Assembly (NCBI GenBank): GCA_964594075.1
Contig: CAZQKW010000009.1
Span: 1 to 64,000, forward strand
DNA: 64,000 nucleotides
Reading direction: 5' to 3'
From: CAZQKW01 sp964594075
GTDB taxonomy: Bacteria; Desulfobacterota; WTBG01; CAIYCZ01
The position numbers were made by a program, and so were the translations under genes. The notes beneath the pieces were generated by a model, which made no database searches, had not been told where the DNA came from, and saw only the letters and a program-made list of their open reading frames with translations. How positions within the stretch are numbered: the stretch's first letter is position 1; every line of letters begins with the position of its first letter. Of this stretch, positions 53,971 through 62,998 are shown piece after piece.

Positions 53971-54942
53971 CTAAATGGGGTCACCCGGTTTCCACTCATA
54001 AATAAGAGCAGGATTATTTATATACCTCATCAGATGCTCATGAAAAGGGAAAGCCGCACCGGCATCAAAGGCGCGGTGGTCTATGGTGCCCATAACAGAC
54101 ATAACGCTGCGCGGAACTATTTCTCCGCCAACTACCAGGGGCGCTACATGCAGATCACCTATACCTATGAAAAATACTTCGGGTGGAACTATTACCGTAA
54201 CGGTCTGAATACCGGGAAGCATCATGCCGATGTTTGCAACGGTGCAGGTTGCGCCCATGATGTCCTCCGGCTGGAGTTTTTCCGTTTCCGGCACATTTGC
54301 TGTTGCGGAGTCAGGTTTTATGCCGGTTATAAAACGGGCTCGCAGAAAGATCAAGAGAGAGTACAGGCCTCTAAAATCAACCTGCCGAATGGCCGTCCAG
54401 AGGAGCTTTTTCGCGGCCTTGTAGTAGAGTTCATCCTGGTTTGTACGACGAGCCTTGCGTGCCAGAATGCGCATTTCCTGCGCCACTGTTTCCAGGTCTT
54501 TGAGATGAGGATTGTGAAGGACGGGCCGCACAACGCCAACCGGTGTATTGACCGTAAAACTGAGATTGATGTCTTCAGCTTCATACAACGTGCCGCCATG
54601 GCTCAGCGGGCGATAGTCAAGAAAACTGTTCAGCGCCGGCACGTGGTATAAACAATGTGCAACAGCCTTGATGAAAAATGCAGAAAAATTTTTTCGAATC
54701 GCACGCTGCAACAGCTTCTTGTCCGAATTTTCAGCCTGTTCTGCAGCCGCTTCTTGTGATGAAGCCTTTGCATATTCCACCAGCGGTGTTACATCAAGCT
54801 GAAGAATCATCGCTGCATGGGGGATTTTCTTGGCAGATTCAGACAGGAGATGAGCGACACTTTCCCGAAGCAGGCTAAATCTCCGTGCTTGGCGCACTTT
54901 AACATTTTGCAGTTGATAGGCTATTTTATACGGTTTAAACAT
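53971..54942 (-). CDS. Stand-alone 2-oxo acid dehydrogenase E2-type acyltransferase domain
   Basis: A 323-residue protein corresponding to the E2 catalytic domain alone. No lipoyl or peripheral-subunit binding domain is visible. The C-terminus has SVMGTIDHRAFDAG, where the catalytic DHR-x3-DG motif has become DHR-x2-DAG-like; H and D remain. VNTPVGVVRPVLHNPHLKDLETVAQEM is the typical E2 block. Without lipoyl or E1 genes nearby, it may act on another acyl donor. The function is inferred only. Confidence 0.75.
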   Translation of the reverse strand: MFKPYKIAYQLQNVKVRQARRFSLLRESVAHLLSESAKKIPHAAMILQLDVTPLVEYAKASSQEAAAEQAENSDKKLLQRAIRKNFSAFFIKAVAHCLYHVPALNSFLDYRPLSHGGTLYEAEDINLSFTVNTPVGVVRPVLHNPHLKDLETVAQEMRILARKARRTNQDELYYKAAKKLLWTAIRQVDFRGLYSLLIFLRARFITGIKPDSATANVPETEKLQPEDIMGATCTVANIGMMLPGIQTVTVIVPPEVFFIGIGDLHVAPLVVGGEIVPRSVMSVMGTIDHRAFDAGAAFPFHEHLMRYINNPALIYEWKPGDPI

Positions 54943-55016
54943 GAAAAAGTCCGTTTCAAAAAACGCGATATCGTCTCAATATCTAAATAGGAAAAATAAA
55001 CCTGTCAAGGAAAAAT

Positions 55017-55267
55017 CCAGAAGGACGTTCCCCAAAATGTTCCCATGAAATTCAGGTAAACTACATGAGAACCCAAAAAATCAATCACATAAAAGGGAAA
55101 TGAAAAGCACCGGCACATGGGGATTTTTATCGCCACAACACAACCGTCCGTGCCAGGAACACGGCAGGTGCCGTTATGTTCTTTCGTCACCAGCCCCCGT
55201 GCATCACCGGTGACGAAGACTCTGCTGGCTGTCTGCACATTGCAAAATATTTTTGTGGGAATGTTTT
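55017..55267 (-). repeat. Dispersed repeat, copy C (inverted relative to B)
   Basis: On the minus strand it contains GCAGACAGCCAGCAGAG, the hairpin TTCGTCACC (55217-55209) with GGTGACGAA (55191-55183), and a 50-base block matching copy B with three differences. Its end carries a degenerate GGACGTTCCCC terminal sequence near 55017. It lacks part of copy B's left section. A reading frame spans it, but the homology is at the DNA level. The whole 54943-55492 interval has no gene. Confidence 0.7.
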
Positions 55268-55492
55268 AAAAAACCAGCACGGGTATTTTTTAAATACTTA
55301 ATGATACATTAAATAATAAGTGATTCATGCACATTTTTAATCCTTTGTAAAGGGTACCTTTTTCGAAAAATTGTGCTATAGATAAGGAAAATTCGACGCT
55401 GTTTTATCATCTCCGGTTTCTACAATTTTTTGGATCATAATTATAGTGCTGAACTCTTTGCAAGTAATATCCCAAAAGGAGCGTAACAGGTT

Positions 55493-56608
55493 ATGGAATC
55501 ACAGACCATAGCGGTAATCGGCGCAAACGGTTTTATCGGAAGCAGACTTGTTGCAGAAGCGTTACAACACCAGGTGCGGGTCATCGCACTCGCGCGCCGG
55601 CGCAAAAAACATTCTGCGGAGAAACGGGTGTATAATGAACTTGAGGACAATCTTACCCCGGAACAAATTAATTGCTTCAAAAAGAATCTTATTGTTATTG
55701 ACTATGATTTACAAGAGCCACAGATAGGCCTGGCGCAAGATGAGATCACGATGATTCGCGAGGAGTGCCAGCATGTTTTTAACTGCGCGGGAGATACCAC
55801 GTTTTTCCCGCGGGACACTTCGCAGCTTTTTTTTACTAACGTTGACGGTCCAGCCCGCTTGATTGAGGAGCTATGCAGTAATGGCGCTGTATTTCACCAT
55901 GTGAGTACCGCCTATGTGGCCGGCAAGCGTTCGGGCGTAATATATGAGTCGGAGCTTGATATTGGCCAGCAGTTTAATAATCCCTATGAGGAGAGCAAGC
56001 ATTTAGGGGAAAAGAGAGTTCATGAAGTATGTGCACAACGGTGCGCTCAATATAATATCTACCGGCCAAGCATTGTTATCAGAAATCATGTAATTCCCGG
56101 CAAAACCCCGCATTTGAATCACTTCTATCTGTTTTTTAATGTATTAAACAGTTTATATCGTGATGTGGAGAAAAGCGCGCAGATATTGGAGAATGGTTAT
56201 TATTATATTCCGGTGCGATTTTTAGCCTTACGGGACGCCCGACTGAATATTGTTGACCTCGATTTTGTAACACAAGCGCTTTTCCACATTGGCATGAATA
56301 GCTCCGTGAGCGGCAAAACTTTTCATTTGGTCAATCCCCGGCCACTCAGCAATCAGGAGTTTCTTGATAATATAATCCAAGAGATTTATAAAATAAAAGG
56401 ACTTATGATAGTTGAACGGCAGGAAGATTTGAACAATCCGAATGCTTATGAAAAAATGATTCAGGAGTGGCTATCCAACTATATGGTATATTTTTCACTA
56501 AAGCTGAATTTTGATATGACCAATACCAACAACGCTTTGCAGGGGAGCGGCATTAGCCACCCAACTTTTGACAGGGCATATGTGGCGCGCGCTATTGGGC
56601 GTGCCTAA
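55493..56608 (+). CDS. NAD-dependent epimerase / thioester-reductase-like SDR
   Basis: A 371-residue extended SDR. AVIGANGFIGSRLVAEAL is the cofactor motif, and VSTAYVAGKRSG plus NPYEESKHLGEKRV give the Y-x3-K-type active site of extended SDRs. The sequence resembles the male-sterility/thioester reductase group that reduces acyl thioesters or fatty acyl-CoA. No partner such as an acyl carrier protein is visible. An AAGGAG lies upstream of the ATG, and a clear terminator follows. Confidence 0.75.
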   Translation: MESQTIAVIGANGFIGSRLVAEALQHQVRVIALARRRKKHSAEKRVYNELEDNLTPEQINCFKKNLIVIDYDLQEPQIGLAQDEITMIREECQHVFNCAGDTTFFPRDTSQLFFTNVDGPARLIEELCSNGAVFHHVSTAYVAGKRSGVIYESELDIGQQFNNPYEESKHLGEKRVHEVCAQRCAQYNIYRPSIVIRNHVIPGKTPHLNHFYLFFNVLNSLYRDVEKSAQILENGYYYIPVRFLALRDARLNIVDLDFVTQALFHIGMNSSVSGKTFHLVNPRPLSNQEFLDNIIQEIYKIKGLMIVERQEDLNNPNAYEKMIQEWLSNYMVYFSLKLNFDMTNTNNALQGSGISHPTFDRAYVARAIGRA

Positions 56609-56625
56609 TGAATAAAAAGATAAAA

Positions 56626-56655
56626 GGCATTGGGAATGGTGTCCAATGCCTTTTT
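56626..56655 (+). terminator. Intrinsic terminator after the SDR gene
   Basis: GGCATTGG (56626-56633) pairs with CCAATGCC (56643-56650), loop of nine bases, followed by TTTTT. It begins 18 bases after the stop codon. Confidence 0.9.
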
Positions 56656-56801
56656 CTATATCCCCTTATGCCGTGAAAATATAGCTCATTTGACTAATAA
56701 TTATATGGTTTTTTTCCCCTATTAGTAAGAGCATATATTTTAAAACACGAACATACGAGACACAGTCACTTTATCGGCACAATGCTGCATCATAATGAAA
56801 T

Positions 56802-56837
56802 AAAAAACGGGCAAAGGGATAAACCAGCCTTTGCCCG
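56802..56837 (-). terminator. Intrinsic terminator for the 56970 gene
   Basis: On the minus strand CGGGCAAAGG (56837-56828) pairs with CCTTTGCCCG (56817-56808), a ten-base perfect stem, followed by TTTTTT. It lies about 130 bases after the stop of the secreted-protein gene. No gene is supported in 56656-56969. Confidence 0.9.
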
Positions 56838-56969
56838 CAGTCTTGTGTTTAATAGATCATTGCTCTCTGGTGAGTAGTTGAAAAACCCTCACTGATTATT
56901 GTAAGCGATAGCGAAGAATCTCTAACGCGCTGTTCAGACCACCCTATAAAATAATTTGACGCGTTTCTT

Positions 56970-57779
56970 TTAAATGACCTTGTCGCCTTTGCTTTTGCCC
57001 CTGTTCGGCCCTTTATTTTTTTCCTTGCCTTTTCCCGGATTAATGACCCGCACCTCATCTGTTCCTTCGTATAATGTGTCTTCGCCTTGGAGTTGCCACT
57101 GCACCAGAAATTTGACAGTTGCAGGGAACTCTGCTACGTTTGCTTTGATAAGATCCAATACTGCTTGATTGCTAAATTTGACATTCAGCACATCATCAAA
57201 CATGTCGACCATCACCCGTTGCGCTGGAATCCATTCTTCTGTGAGTTCGCCCGTATCTTTCACTATAAATAATTTAAAGGATTCCGGAATAATGTTTTCA
57301 AGATCAAACTCCTCCGGCATCCTAATATTTGCGCCAATAAATTGTCCGTTGCGCTTGAGGTTAATGGTATGGGGAGTTATGTCAACCAGCGTGGAAACAT
57401 TTCCTTGGACAACAATTTTTTCAATATCCTCGAGTACTACCGGATCATCTTTACCCGGAACGCCAGTATAGAGAAGAACAACAACCGCATAACCTCCGTG
57501 TTCAGGAGGAACAATTGCTTCCTGAACAGTAAACTGGATATTCTCCGCTGTGCAATCCTGGGGTGGATTGGTAAATATCTGGATCATTATTTTATTTTCT
57601 ACTGATGTCTGAAGGGTAAAGGGAGCACGAGCTCCATCGTCGCAGGCAAATGTCCCAGTAATTGCCACAATCACCGGTGGGCCATCTGAAATAGCAACTG
57701 CGTCAATTGTGTCTGCCCAAGAAGTGCTTCCAGTAAAAAGAACAAACATGCTAATCAATAAAACATAAAATTTTTTCAT
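56970..57779 (-). CDS. Secreted protein of unknown function
   Basis: A 269-residue protein with a clear signal peptide (MKKFYVLLISMFVLFTGSTSWA). The mature part is mostly beta-rich with no membrane helix and no motif I know. Two cysteines (FACDDGAR and PQDCTAEN) could form a disulfide bond. The last 25 residues are very basic (KGKEKNKGPNRGKSKGDK). GGAGG precedes the ATG. It ends at a strong terminator and stands alone. Confidence 0.7.
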   Translation of the reverse strand: MKKFYVLLISMFVLFTGSTSWADTIDAVAISDGPPVIVAITGTFACDDGARAPFTLQTSVENKIMIQIFTNPPQDCTAENIQFTVQEAIVPPEHGGYAVVVLLYTGVPGKDDPVVLEDIEKIVVQGNVSTLVDITPHTINLKRNGQFIGANIRMPEEFDLENIIPESFKLFIVKDTGELTEEWIPAQRVMVDMFDDVLNVKFSNQAVLDLIKANVAEFPATVKFLVQWQLQGEDTLYEGTDEVRVINPGKGKEKNKGPNRGKSKGDKVI

Positions 57780-58320
57780 AAAAAAACCTCCGTTTTAATA
57801 GTTGAACAAACTGGTTACCCTGTCGTGTTAATTTCTATTTTAGAACATTTCAGCCTCAACTATCACCCCCCTTAAAATTTTAGCTATTCTCAAAGCGTAA
57901 ATGCAGAGACTGCGGAGTGCGCTGAGCTCATTTTTTTATACTTTTTATCAATCTTTTAAAACAAACAGTTTCTGCGTTCCAAATTAAGACCGTTCATTTC
58001 GGAAAAAGCTTTCCCCTGTCTTTTTGCAGTTTAAAATATCTTACCAAAAACCATGCCAGCTCACAGCATAAAAATTTTATAAATTTTCGGCAAATTTGTT
58101 TGAAAAATTCTGTAGTCACGGTGAGATATAAAAAAATTTAAACGCCTTCGTATTATTTTGTTATGAGCCTACTCGCAAGACCGAACAGACTGCTTCGCGA
58201 TTTTAAGAACGGTTCATTCCGTAAAATTTGTTTTGCCGACAAATAATTAACATTATTGACCCAAACGGGATAAGATGATAAAAATCTTCAATATAATTAT
58301 AAGGGGGTAACAAATTATCC
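57780..58320. other. AT-rich intergenic stretch before tRNA-Sec
   Basis: No gene is supported here. A TTGACC box (58256-58261) is followed 17 bases later by a poor TAAAAA, while a better TATAAT (58292-58297) lies 23 bases before the tRNA. One of these is probably the selC promoter. The remaining sequence is low-complexity and AT-rich. Confidence 0.4.
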
Positions 58321-58418
58321 GGAAGTGGACAGGGCACTGGTGGCCCTCCTGGACTTCAAATCCAGTGGGAGGCGTGAGCAACGTCTCCGGTGGGTTCGAT
58401 TCCCATGCACTTCCGCCA
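58321..58418 (+). tRNA. selC: tRNA-Sec (selenocysteine, anticodon TCA)
   Basis: A 98-base tRNA with the unusual tRNA-Sec shape. The acceptor starts GGAAGTG and ends CACTTCC-G-CCA, with CCA encoded. The anticodon stem is CTGGA/TCCAG, with anticodon TCA at 58356-58358. The D arm has a long stem (AGGGC/GCCCT). The extra arm is long and paired (GGAGGCGT/ACGTCTCC). The T loop is TTCGATT. Position 8 is a G-G mismatch when the acceptor is extended to eight pairs. It reads UGA as selenocysteine, which supports the TGA-containing gene at 33968-34561. Confidence 0.97.
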
Positions 58419-58499
58419 TTTTATAGCAAAAAGCTTTTAGCCATCAGCTTAGAAAGCTTGGGCTGATAGCGGAAAGCTCACCACAAACGGAAATTGATT

Positions 58500-59492
58500 A
58501 TGACAAAAGGACGGATATTCAGCGGTATTCAGCCAACCGGTATCATTCATCTCGGCAATTATGTGGGCGCCATACAGCAGTGGGTTAAGCTTATGCATGA
58601 TTACGACTGCATTTACTGTATCGTGGACTATCATGCGATTACTATTGAATATGATAGGCAGACGTTGCGGGACAATATTATGGAGGCTGGGGTAACGCTT
58701 ATTGCCTGCGGCATTGATCCTGAACGCTGCACGCTGTTTGTTCAGTCGCAGGTGCCGGAGCATACAGAACTGGCCTGGATTTTTAACTGTATCACCCCGA
58801 TAGGGGATCTTGAACGGATGACACAATTCAAGGAAAAATCCGCGCAGCACCGCGAGCATATAAATATGGGATTGCTGGACTACCCAGTTTTGCAGGCTGC
58901 GGACATTCTTATTTATAAGGCCGGATTTGTCCCGGTCGGCGAAGATCAGGTGCAGCACATAGAATTGACGCGCAGGACTGCACGACGGTTTAATAATCGG
59001 TTTGGAGAGACATTTCCCGAACCACAAGAGATACTCACGCCCACATCGCGAATCATGGGAACAGACGGCAAAACCAAAATGTCAAAATCATTGAATAATT
59101 ATATCGGGATACTTGAACCGCCGGACGTAATCTGGGAAAAGCTGAGAACTTCGGTCACCGACGAGAATCGCAAGCGCCGTAACGATCCGGGGAATCCTGA
59201 TATCTGCAACCTTTTTACCATCCATAAGGTATTTTCAGCGCCGGAAGATATCGCACGAATTAATCGCGCCTGCAGAACCGCGGAGATTGGCTGCATTGAA
59301 TGCAAGAAAATTCTTTTTAATTATTTGATGGCCCACCTTGAGCCTATTCAGCAAAGCGCGGCAAAGCTCCGTGATAAACCTGAACTGGTTATTGATGCAC
59401 TTGATGAAGGCGCGCGTCGGTGCAGAGAAATGGCAGCCCACGTGATGGATGAAGTGCGGGTAAAAGTGGGACTGTTGCCTTGCACCAAATAA
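58500..59492 (+). CDS. trpS: Tryptophanyl-tRNA synthetase
   Basis: A 330-residue class I synthetase. The HIGH-like motif is HLGNYVGA and the KMSKS motif is KMSKSLNN. RIFSGIQPTG at the start and PVGEDQVQHIELTR are typical. The TTG two codons earlier is not preferred. It begins 82 bases after selC, in the same direction. Confidence 0.96.
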   Translation: MTKGRIFSGIQPTGIIHLGNYVGAIQQWVKLMHDYDCIYCIVDYHAITIEYDRQTLRDNIMEAGVTLIACGIDPERCTLFVQSQVPEHTELAWIFNCITPIGDLERMTQFKEKSAQHREHINMGLLDYPVLQAADILIYKAGFVPVGEDQVQHIELTRRTARRFNNRFGETFPEPQEILTPTSRIMGTDGKTKMSKSLNNYIGILEPPDVIWEKLRTSVTDENRKRRNDPGNPDICNLFTIHKVFSAPEDIARINRACRTAEIGCIECKKILFNYLMAHLEPIQQSAAKLRDKPELVIDALDEGARRCREMAAHVMDEVRVKVGLLPCTK

Positions 59493-59839
59493 AAACTGAA
59501 CCATAGCACAAGTTTCTCAGCATATTCTCAAGGGTTGCTTTTATGTGCGACCAGTCCGGAGCATGATCGCGGAGACAAGGTCGCGCCTATAAATGCTTCA
59601 GCAAAATCTCTGCCTAACAACTTGAATCAATAATCCGTCTGAACCCCAACATTTTACATACTGTTTACATTCACGAAATACAGGCGATACAAAGCCGTGC
59701 TACATTAAATCCTAAATAACGGCAGCCGTTTTTCCCGGAGCAGTAAAGCCGGAGGTCGGGAAATTAACTTTCCAGGCATGCAGGCTGTGTTGCCATGCCA
59801 TAACAATAAAGAACTCATGTAATGAAAGGAGAGATGTAT
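59493..59839. other. Leader region before glnA
   Basis: No gene is present. TTTACA (59664-59669) and GATACA (59686-59691), 16 bases apart, form a weak promoter candidate. A GCGACC...GGTCGC hairpin (about 59548-59585) is also present. I found no sigma-54 element, so nitrogen control by RpoN is not shown. Confidence 0.4.
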
Positions 59840-61168
59840 ATGACAAAAGACAAAGAATACGTATTAAAAATGGTCAAAGACCAGAATGTCCGGTTTATCC
59901 GCCTCTGGTTTACTGATGTTCTCGGATTTTTAAAAAGTTTTGCTATAACACCGGATGAGCTTCAAGGGGCGCTTGAGGAAGGCATGGGCTTTGACGGCTC
60001 TTCAATTGAAGGATTTGCCCGCATTGAGGAAAGCGATATGGTCGCACTGCCCGATCCAAACACGTTCTGCCTTTTGCCATGGCGCGGCACTGAAACACCG
60101 GTTGCACGCATGTTCTGCGACATCATGCAACCTGACGGCACTCCGTATGAGGGCGACCCGCGCTATGTTTTAAAACGCATGATGAAAAAAGCAGCAGAAA
60201 AGGGCTACACATTTTACACCGGTCCGGAGCTTGAGTTTTTCTTTTTCAAAAACCAGGATGCACCGCCGATTACACTTGACCGTGGCGGATATTTTGACCT
60301 GACCCCTCTTGATGTTGCCAGCGATCTGAGACGTGAGATAGTCCTCACCTTGGAAGAGATGGGTATTGTCGTAGAATACAGCCATCACGAAGTAGCACCA
60401 AGCCAGCACGAAATTGATCTGCGCTATGCCGATGCACTTACTATGGCTGATAATGCCATGACTTATCGTTTGGTGGTCAAAGAAATTGCCATGCGCCAAG
60501 GCGTTTATGCTACATTTATGCCCAAACCCTTGTTTGGCCAAAATGGCAGCGGCATGCATACCCACCAATCTCTCTTTAAAAAGGATAAAAATGCCTTTTT
60601 TGACGCCACTGATGAATACCACCTCTCGGCCGATGGAAAATCCTATATTGCCGGCATTCTCACCCATGCGCGCGAGATTTGCGCGGTACTCAGTCAGTGG
60701 ATTAACTCCTACAAGCGGCTGGTGCCCGGATACGAGGCGCCGGTGTATATTTCCTGGGCGCGGCGCAACCGCTCTGCCCTGGTCCGTGTCCCCATGTATA
60801 AACCGGGGAAAGAAAAAGCAACACGCATTGAACTGCGTTGTCCAGACCCGGCATGCAATCCATACCTTGCGTTCGCGGTGATGCTCGCAGCAGGACTGAA
60901 GGGTATCGAAGAAAAGTATAAACTGCCAGACCCGGTTGAGGAAGATATATTTGAAATGAGCGATGCCGAACGCGAGCGGAGAGGGATCGGATCTCTTCCC
61001 GGCAGTCTGAATGAAGCAGTTAATGAAACGGAAAAAAGTTCTTTGGTCAAAGAAGCACTGGGAGACCACATCTTTAACAAGTTCATTGAAAACAAGAAAA
61101 TTGAATGGGACAATTACCGCGTTCATGTATCGCAGTTTGAGCTGGAGCGCTATCTGCCCGTTCTATAA
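59840..61168 (+). CDS. glnA: Glutamine synthetase, type I (alpha-like)
   Basis: A 442-residue GSI. The active-site blocks are MGFDGSSIEGFARIEESDMVALPD, YTGPELEFFFF, EVAPSQHEIDLRYADALTMADN, NGSGMHTHQSLF and NRSALVRVP. The length and the absence of the NLYDLP adenylylation site indicate the GSI-alpha type, normally regulated by feedback. AGGAGAG lies six bases before the ATG at 59840; two earlier ATG codons overlap the ribosome site. It is followed by an amidotransferase gene. Confidence 0.96.
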   Translation: MTKDKEYVLKMVKDQNVRFIRLWFTDVLGFLKSFAITPDELQGALEEGMGFDGSSIEGFARIEESDMVALPDPNTFCLLPWRGTETPVARMFCDIMQPDGTPYEGDPRYVLKRMMKKAAEKGYTFYTGPELEFFFFKNQDAPPITLDRGGYFDLTPLDVASDLRREIVLTLEEMGIVVEYSHHEVAPSQHEIDLRYADALTMADNAMTYRLVVKEIAMRQGVYATFMPKPLFGQNGSGMHTHQSLFKKDKNAFFDATDEYHLSADGKSYIAGILTHAREICAVLSQWINSYKRLVPGYEAPVYISWARRNRSALVRVPMYKPGKEKATRIELRCPDPACNPYLAFAVMLAAGLKGIEEKYKLPDPVEEDIFEMSDAERERRGIGSLPGSLNEAVNETEKSSLVKEALGDHIFNKFIENKKIEWDNYRVHVSQFELERYLPVL

Positions 61169-61211
61169 TATGCAAAGGTACGTGGCTGGGTAACGACCGA
61201 GAAGTTTTGAG

Positions 61212-61886
61212 ATGTTTTTAATTCTTGAGCACGAACCTGCAGAAGGGCCGGGTATATTTCTGCCCCAACTTGTTGAGAGAGGAATATCTTATAGAAGGAT
61301 AAGTCTTTTTAGCGGACAGCCGATACCCGAAACAAAGGACCTGAACGGCGTTTTGATTATGGGCGGGCCGATGAATGTTTATGAAGAATCGGCCTATCCA
61401 TTTCTGGCAAAAGAAGACCGCTTTATAAAATACTGCATGCGCACCGCCGTTCCCGTGCTTGGCATTTGCCTTGGCGCGCAGCTCATTGCAAAGGCAGCCG
61501 GTTCAACAGTATACAAAGCCCCGCATAAGGAAATAGGATGGTATGAAGTGCGGCTGACGGAAGAAGGTCGGCGTGATCCTTTGCTGGCAGAATGCCCGTC
61601 AACTTTTTCGGTGTTTCAATTTCATGAAGATACCTTTGATATTCCAACAGGCGCCGTGCATATTATAGAAGCACCAACGTGTCCTCATCAAGGATTCAGG
61701 ATTGGCACCACTGTTTATGGCCTTCAATTTCATGTTGAAGCCACTGCTGAAATGATTGCAGAGTGGATTGCAGATCAGGAAGTAAATGAACGAGAGATAC
61801 GACAGCAGACAGCGCATAACATGAATTCCTGTCAACAGATAGGCAAAAATTTTTTTAAAAACTTTTTAGCCCAGTGCAGGCGATAG
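61212..61886 (+). CDS. Class I glutamine amidotransferase-like protein
   Basis: A 224-residue GATase1 domain protein like the GMP-synthase-type amidotransferase. The nucleophile elbow is GICLGAQL and the catalytic histidine lies in GLQFHVEAT with a following glutamate. LIMGGPMNVYE is the oxyanion block. It has no synthetase domain, so the acceptor is unknown. It is 43 bases after glnA, suggesting glutamine-linked metabolism. Confidence 0.88.
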   Translation: MFLILEHEPAEGPGIFLPQLVERGISYRRISLFSGQPIPETKDLNGVLIMGGPMNVYEESAYPFLAKEDRFIKYCMRTAVPVLGICLGAQLIAKAAGSTVYKAPHKEIGWYEVRLTEEGRRDPLLAECPSTFSVFQFHEDTFDIPTGAVHIIEAPTCPHQGFRIGTTVYGLQFHVEATAEMIAEWIADQEVNEREIRQQTAHNMNSCQQIGKNFFKNFLAQCRR

Positions 61887-61923
61887 CGTGCACTGGGCAG
61901 TGTTAAAAACAGGAGGTAATGAT

Positions 61924-62298
61924 ATGGCAATTAACTGGGGGCCTCACTTCATTGTTCCCTCGAAAAAATTGACGCACCTTTCCGGCAAGGTTGTGCTTCG
62001 GGAAAGTTTTGATGAAGAACTATTAAATAAAGAACTCGCGTCTTGCGGTGTTACCGGAAGTCCGGTTCGGGCAACCAATCCGTGGTACTACCGCAAAAAA
62101 AATGCGGAGACCTGGATAAAAATAGGCGAATCTTCAGATCGGGGAAATTGGTTTTCTGTTTCCTGGGACACTACAGAGTTGGAAAATGGCGCCTACCAGA
62201 TACTGGGAGTGATGCATGTTTTCATTAGAGACGGAGATCGGGAACAGGTAGTATGCAGAGAAAATATAGTGGATGTGATGGTCGAGAATCCGGCTTAG
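61924..62298 (+). CDS. Small beta-sandwich-like protein of unknown function
   Basis: A 124-residue soluble protein. It has no signal peptide. The sequence is rich in beta strands (TWIKIGESSDRGNWFSVSWDTT, then YQILGVMHVFI), reminiscent of a single immunoglobulin-like or fibronectin-like domain. AGGAGG lies before the ATG. It is between the amidotransferase and the MvhD-like gene. I do not recognise the family. Confidence 0.6.
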   Translation: MAINWGPHFIVPSKKLTHLSGKVVLRESFDEELLNKELASCGVTGSPVRATNPWYYRKKNAETWIKIGESSDRGNWFSVSWDTTELENGAYQILGVMHVFIRDGDREQVVCRENIVDVMVENPA

Positions 62299-62487
62299 CA
62301 CATTCAGGTAATGTCGCTCGCTCACATGATAAAATGAATTTATAAACGGGTAAGCAGGGTCTGGTCATGGATTTAACATTTTTAAGGGGTTTGCATTTGT
62401 AATTTTCTGTTTGTTTTGGTATTTATAAATATTTTCTGTCAAAAAGTGGCAAGTGGGCTAAAAGTATTTTATATATTAATCAGATTT

Positions 62488-62901
62488 ATGGAACGCGAAT
62501 TCACTCCCAGCATCCTCATATTCTGTTGTCAGAATGCAGTTGTTTCTCCCAAAAAACTGATTGAAGAATTTGATCACCCTGAGACCATAACGGTAATCGA
62601 ACTTCCTTGTTCGGGTAAGATGGAGACCATCTATGCATTGCAGGCTTTTGAAAAGGGCATTGATGGCGTTTGCGTAACCGGCTGCAGGGAAGGACAATGT
62701 CATTACCTTGAGGGCAACCTGAGAGCGGCAAAACGAGTCCATCAAATTGCAGTGGTGCTGGATGAGTTACATCTGGGCGCTGATCGGGTGCAGATGCTGA
62801 ATGTAGATTCTGCTGATGATTCGGCATTTAAGCAGTCTGCGGGGGCTTTTATTCAGCGGCTTAAAACCATCGGACCAAATCCCTTGAAAAAGGGGGACTA
62901 G
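62488..62901 (+). CDS. MvhD/FlpD-like iron-sulfur protein (altered first cysteine pair)
   Basis: A 137-residue protein of the hydrogenase iron-sulfur subunit (MvhD) type. PCSGKMETIYALQAFEKGIDGVCVTGCREGQCHY contains the conserved later cysteines. The N-terminal FCCQNAVV is shorter than the usual CCNWC-type block, where one cysteine has become alanine. Canonical MvhD passes electrons from hydrogenase or formate to heterodisulfide reductase. I chose the ATG at 62488 over a TTG further upstream. It is followed by a glutamate-synthase-like gene. Confidence 0.7.
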   Translation: MEREFTPSILIFCCQNAVVSPKKLIEEFDHPETITVIELPCSGKMETIYALQAFEKGIDGVCVTGCREGQCHYLEGNLRAAKRVHQIAVVLDELHLGADRVQMLNVDSADDSAFKQSAGAFIQRLKTIGPNPLKKGD

Positions 62902-62998
62902 TTAGCCACCCCAGCGTCTTTTATTCCTGTCGTGCCGGCAGGCTGTGTTACGGTTAGTTCTTCCATTTACTTGTTCAAGCAGTAAAGGTCACATAACT

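Noticed and set aside
62488..62901. Selenocysteine in the MvhD-like protein
   Set aside because: The missing cysteine is a sense codon (alanine), and no in-frame TGA is present.
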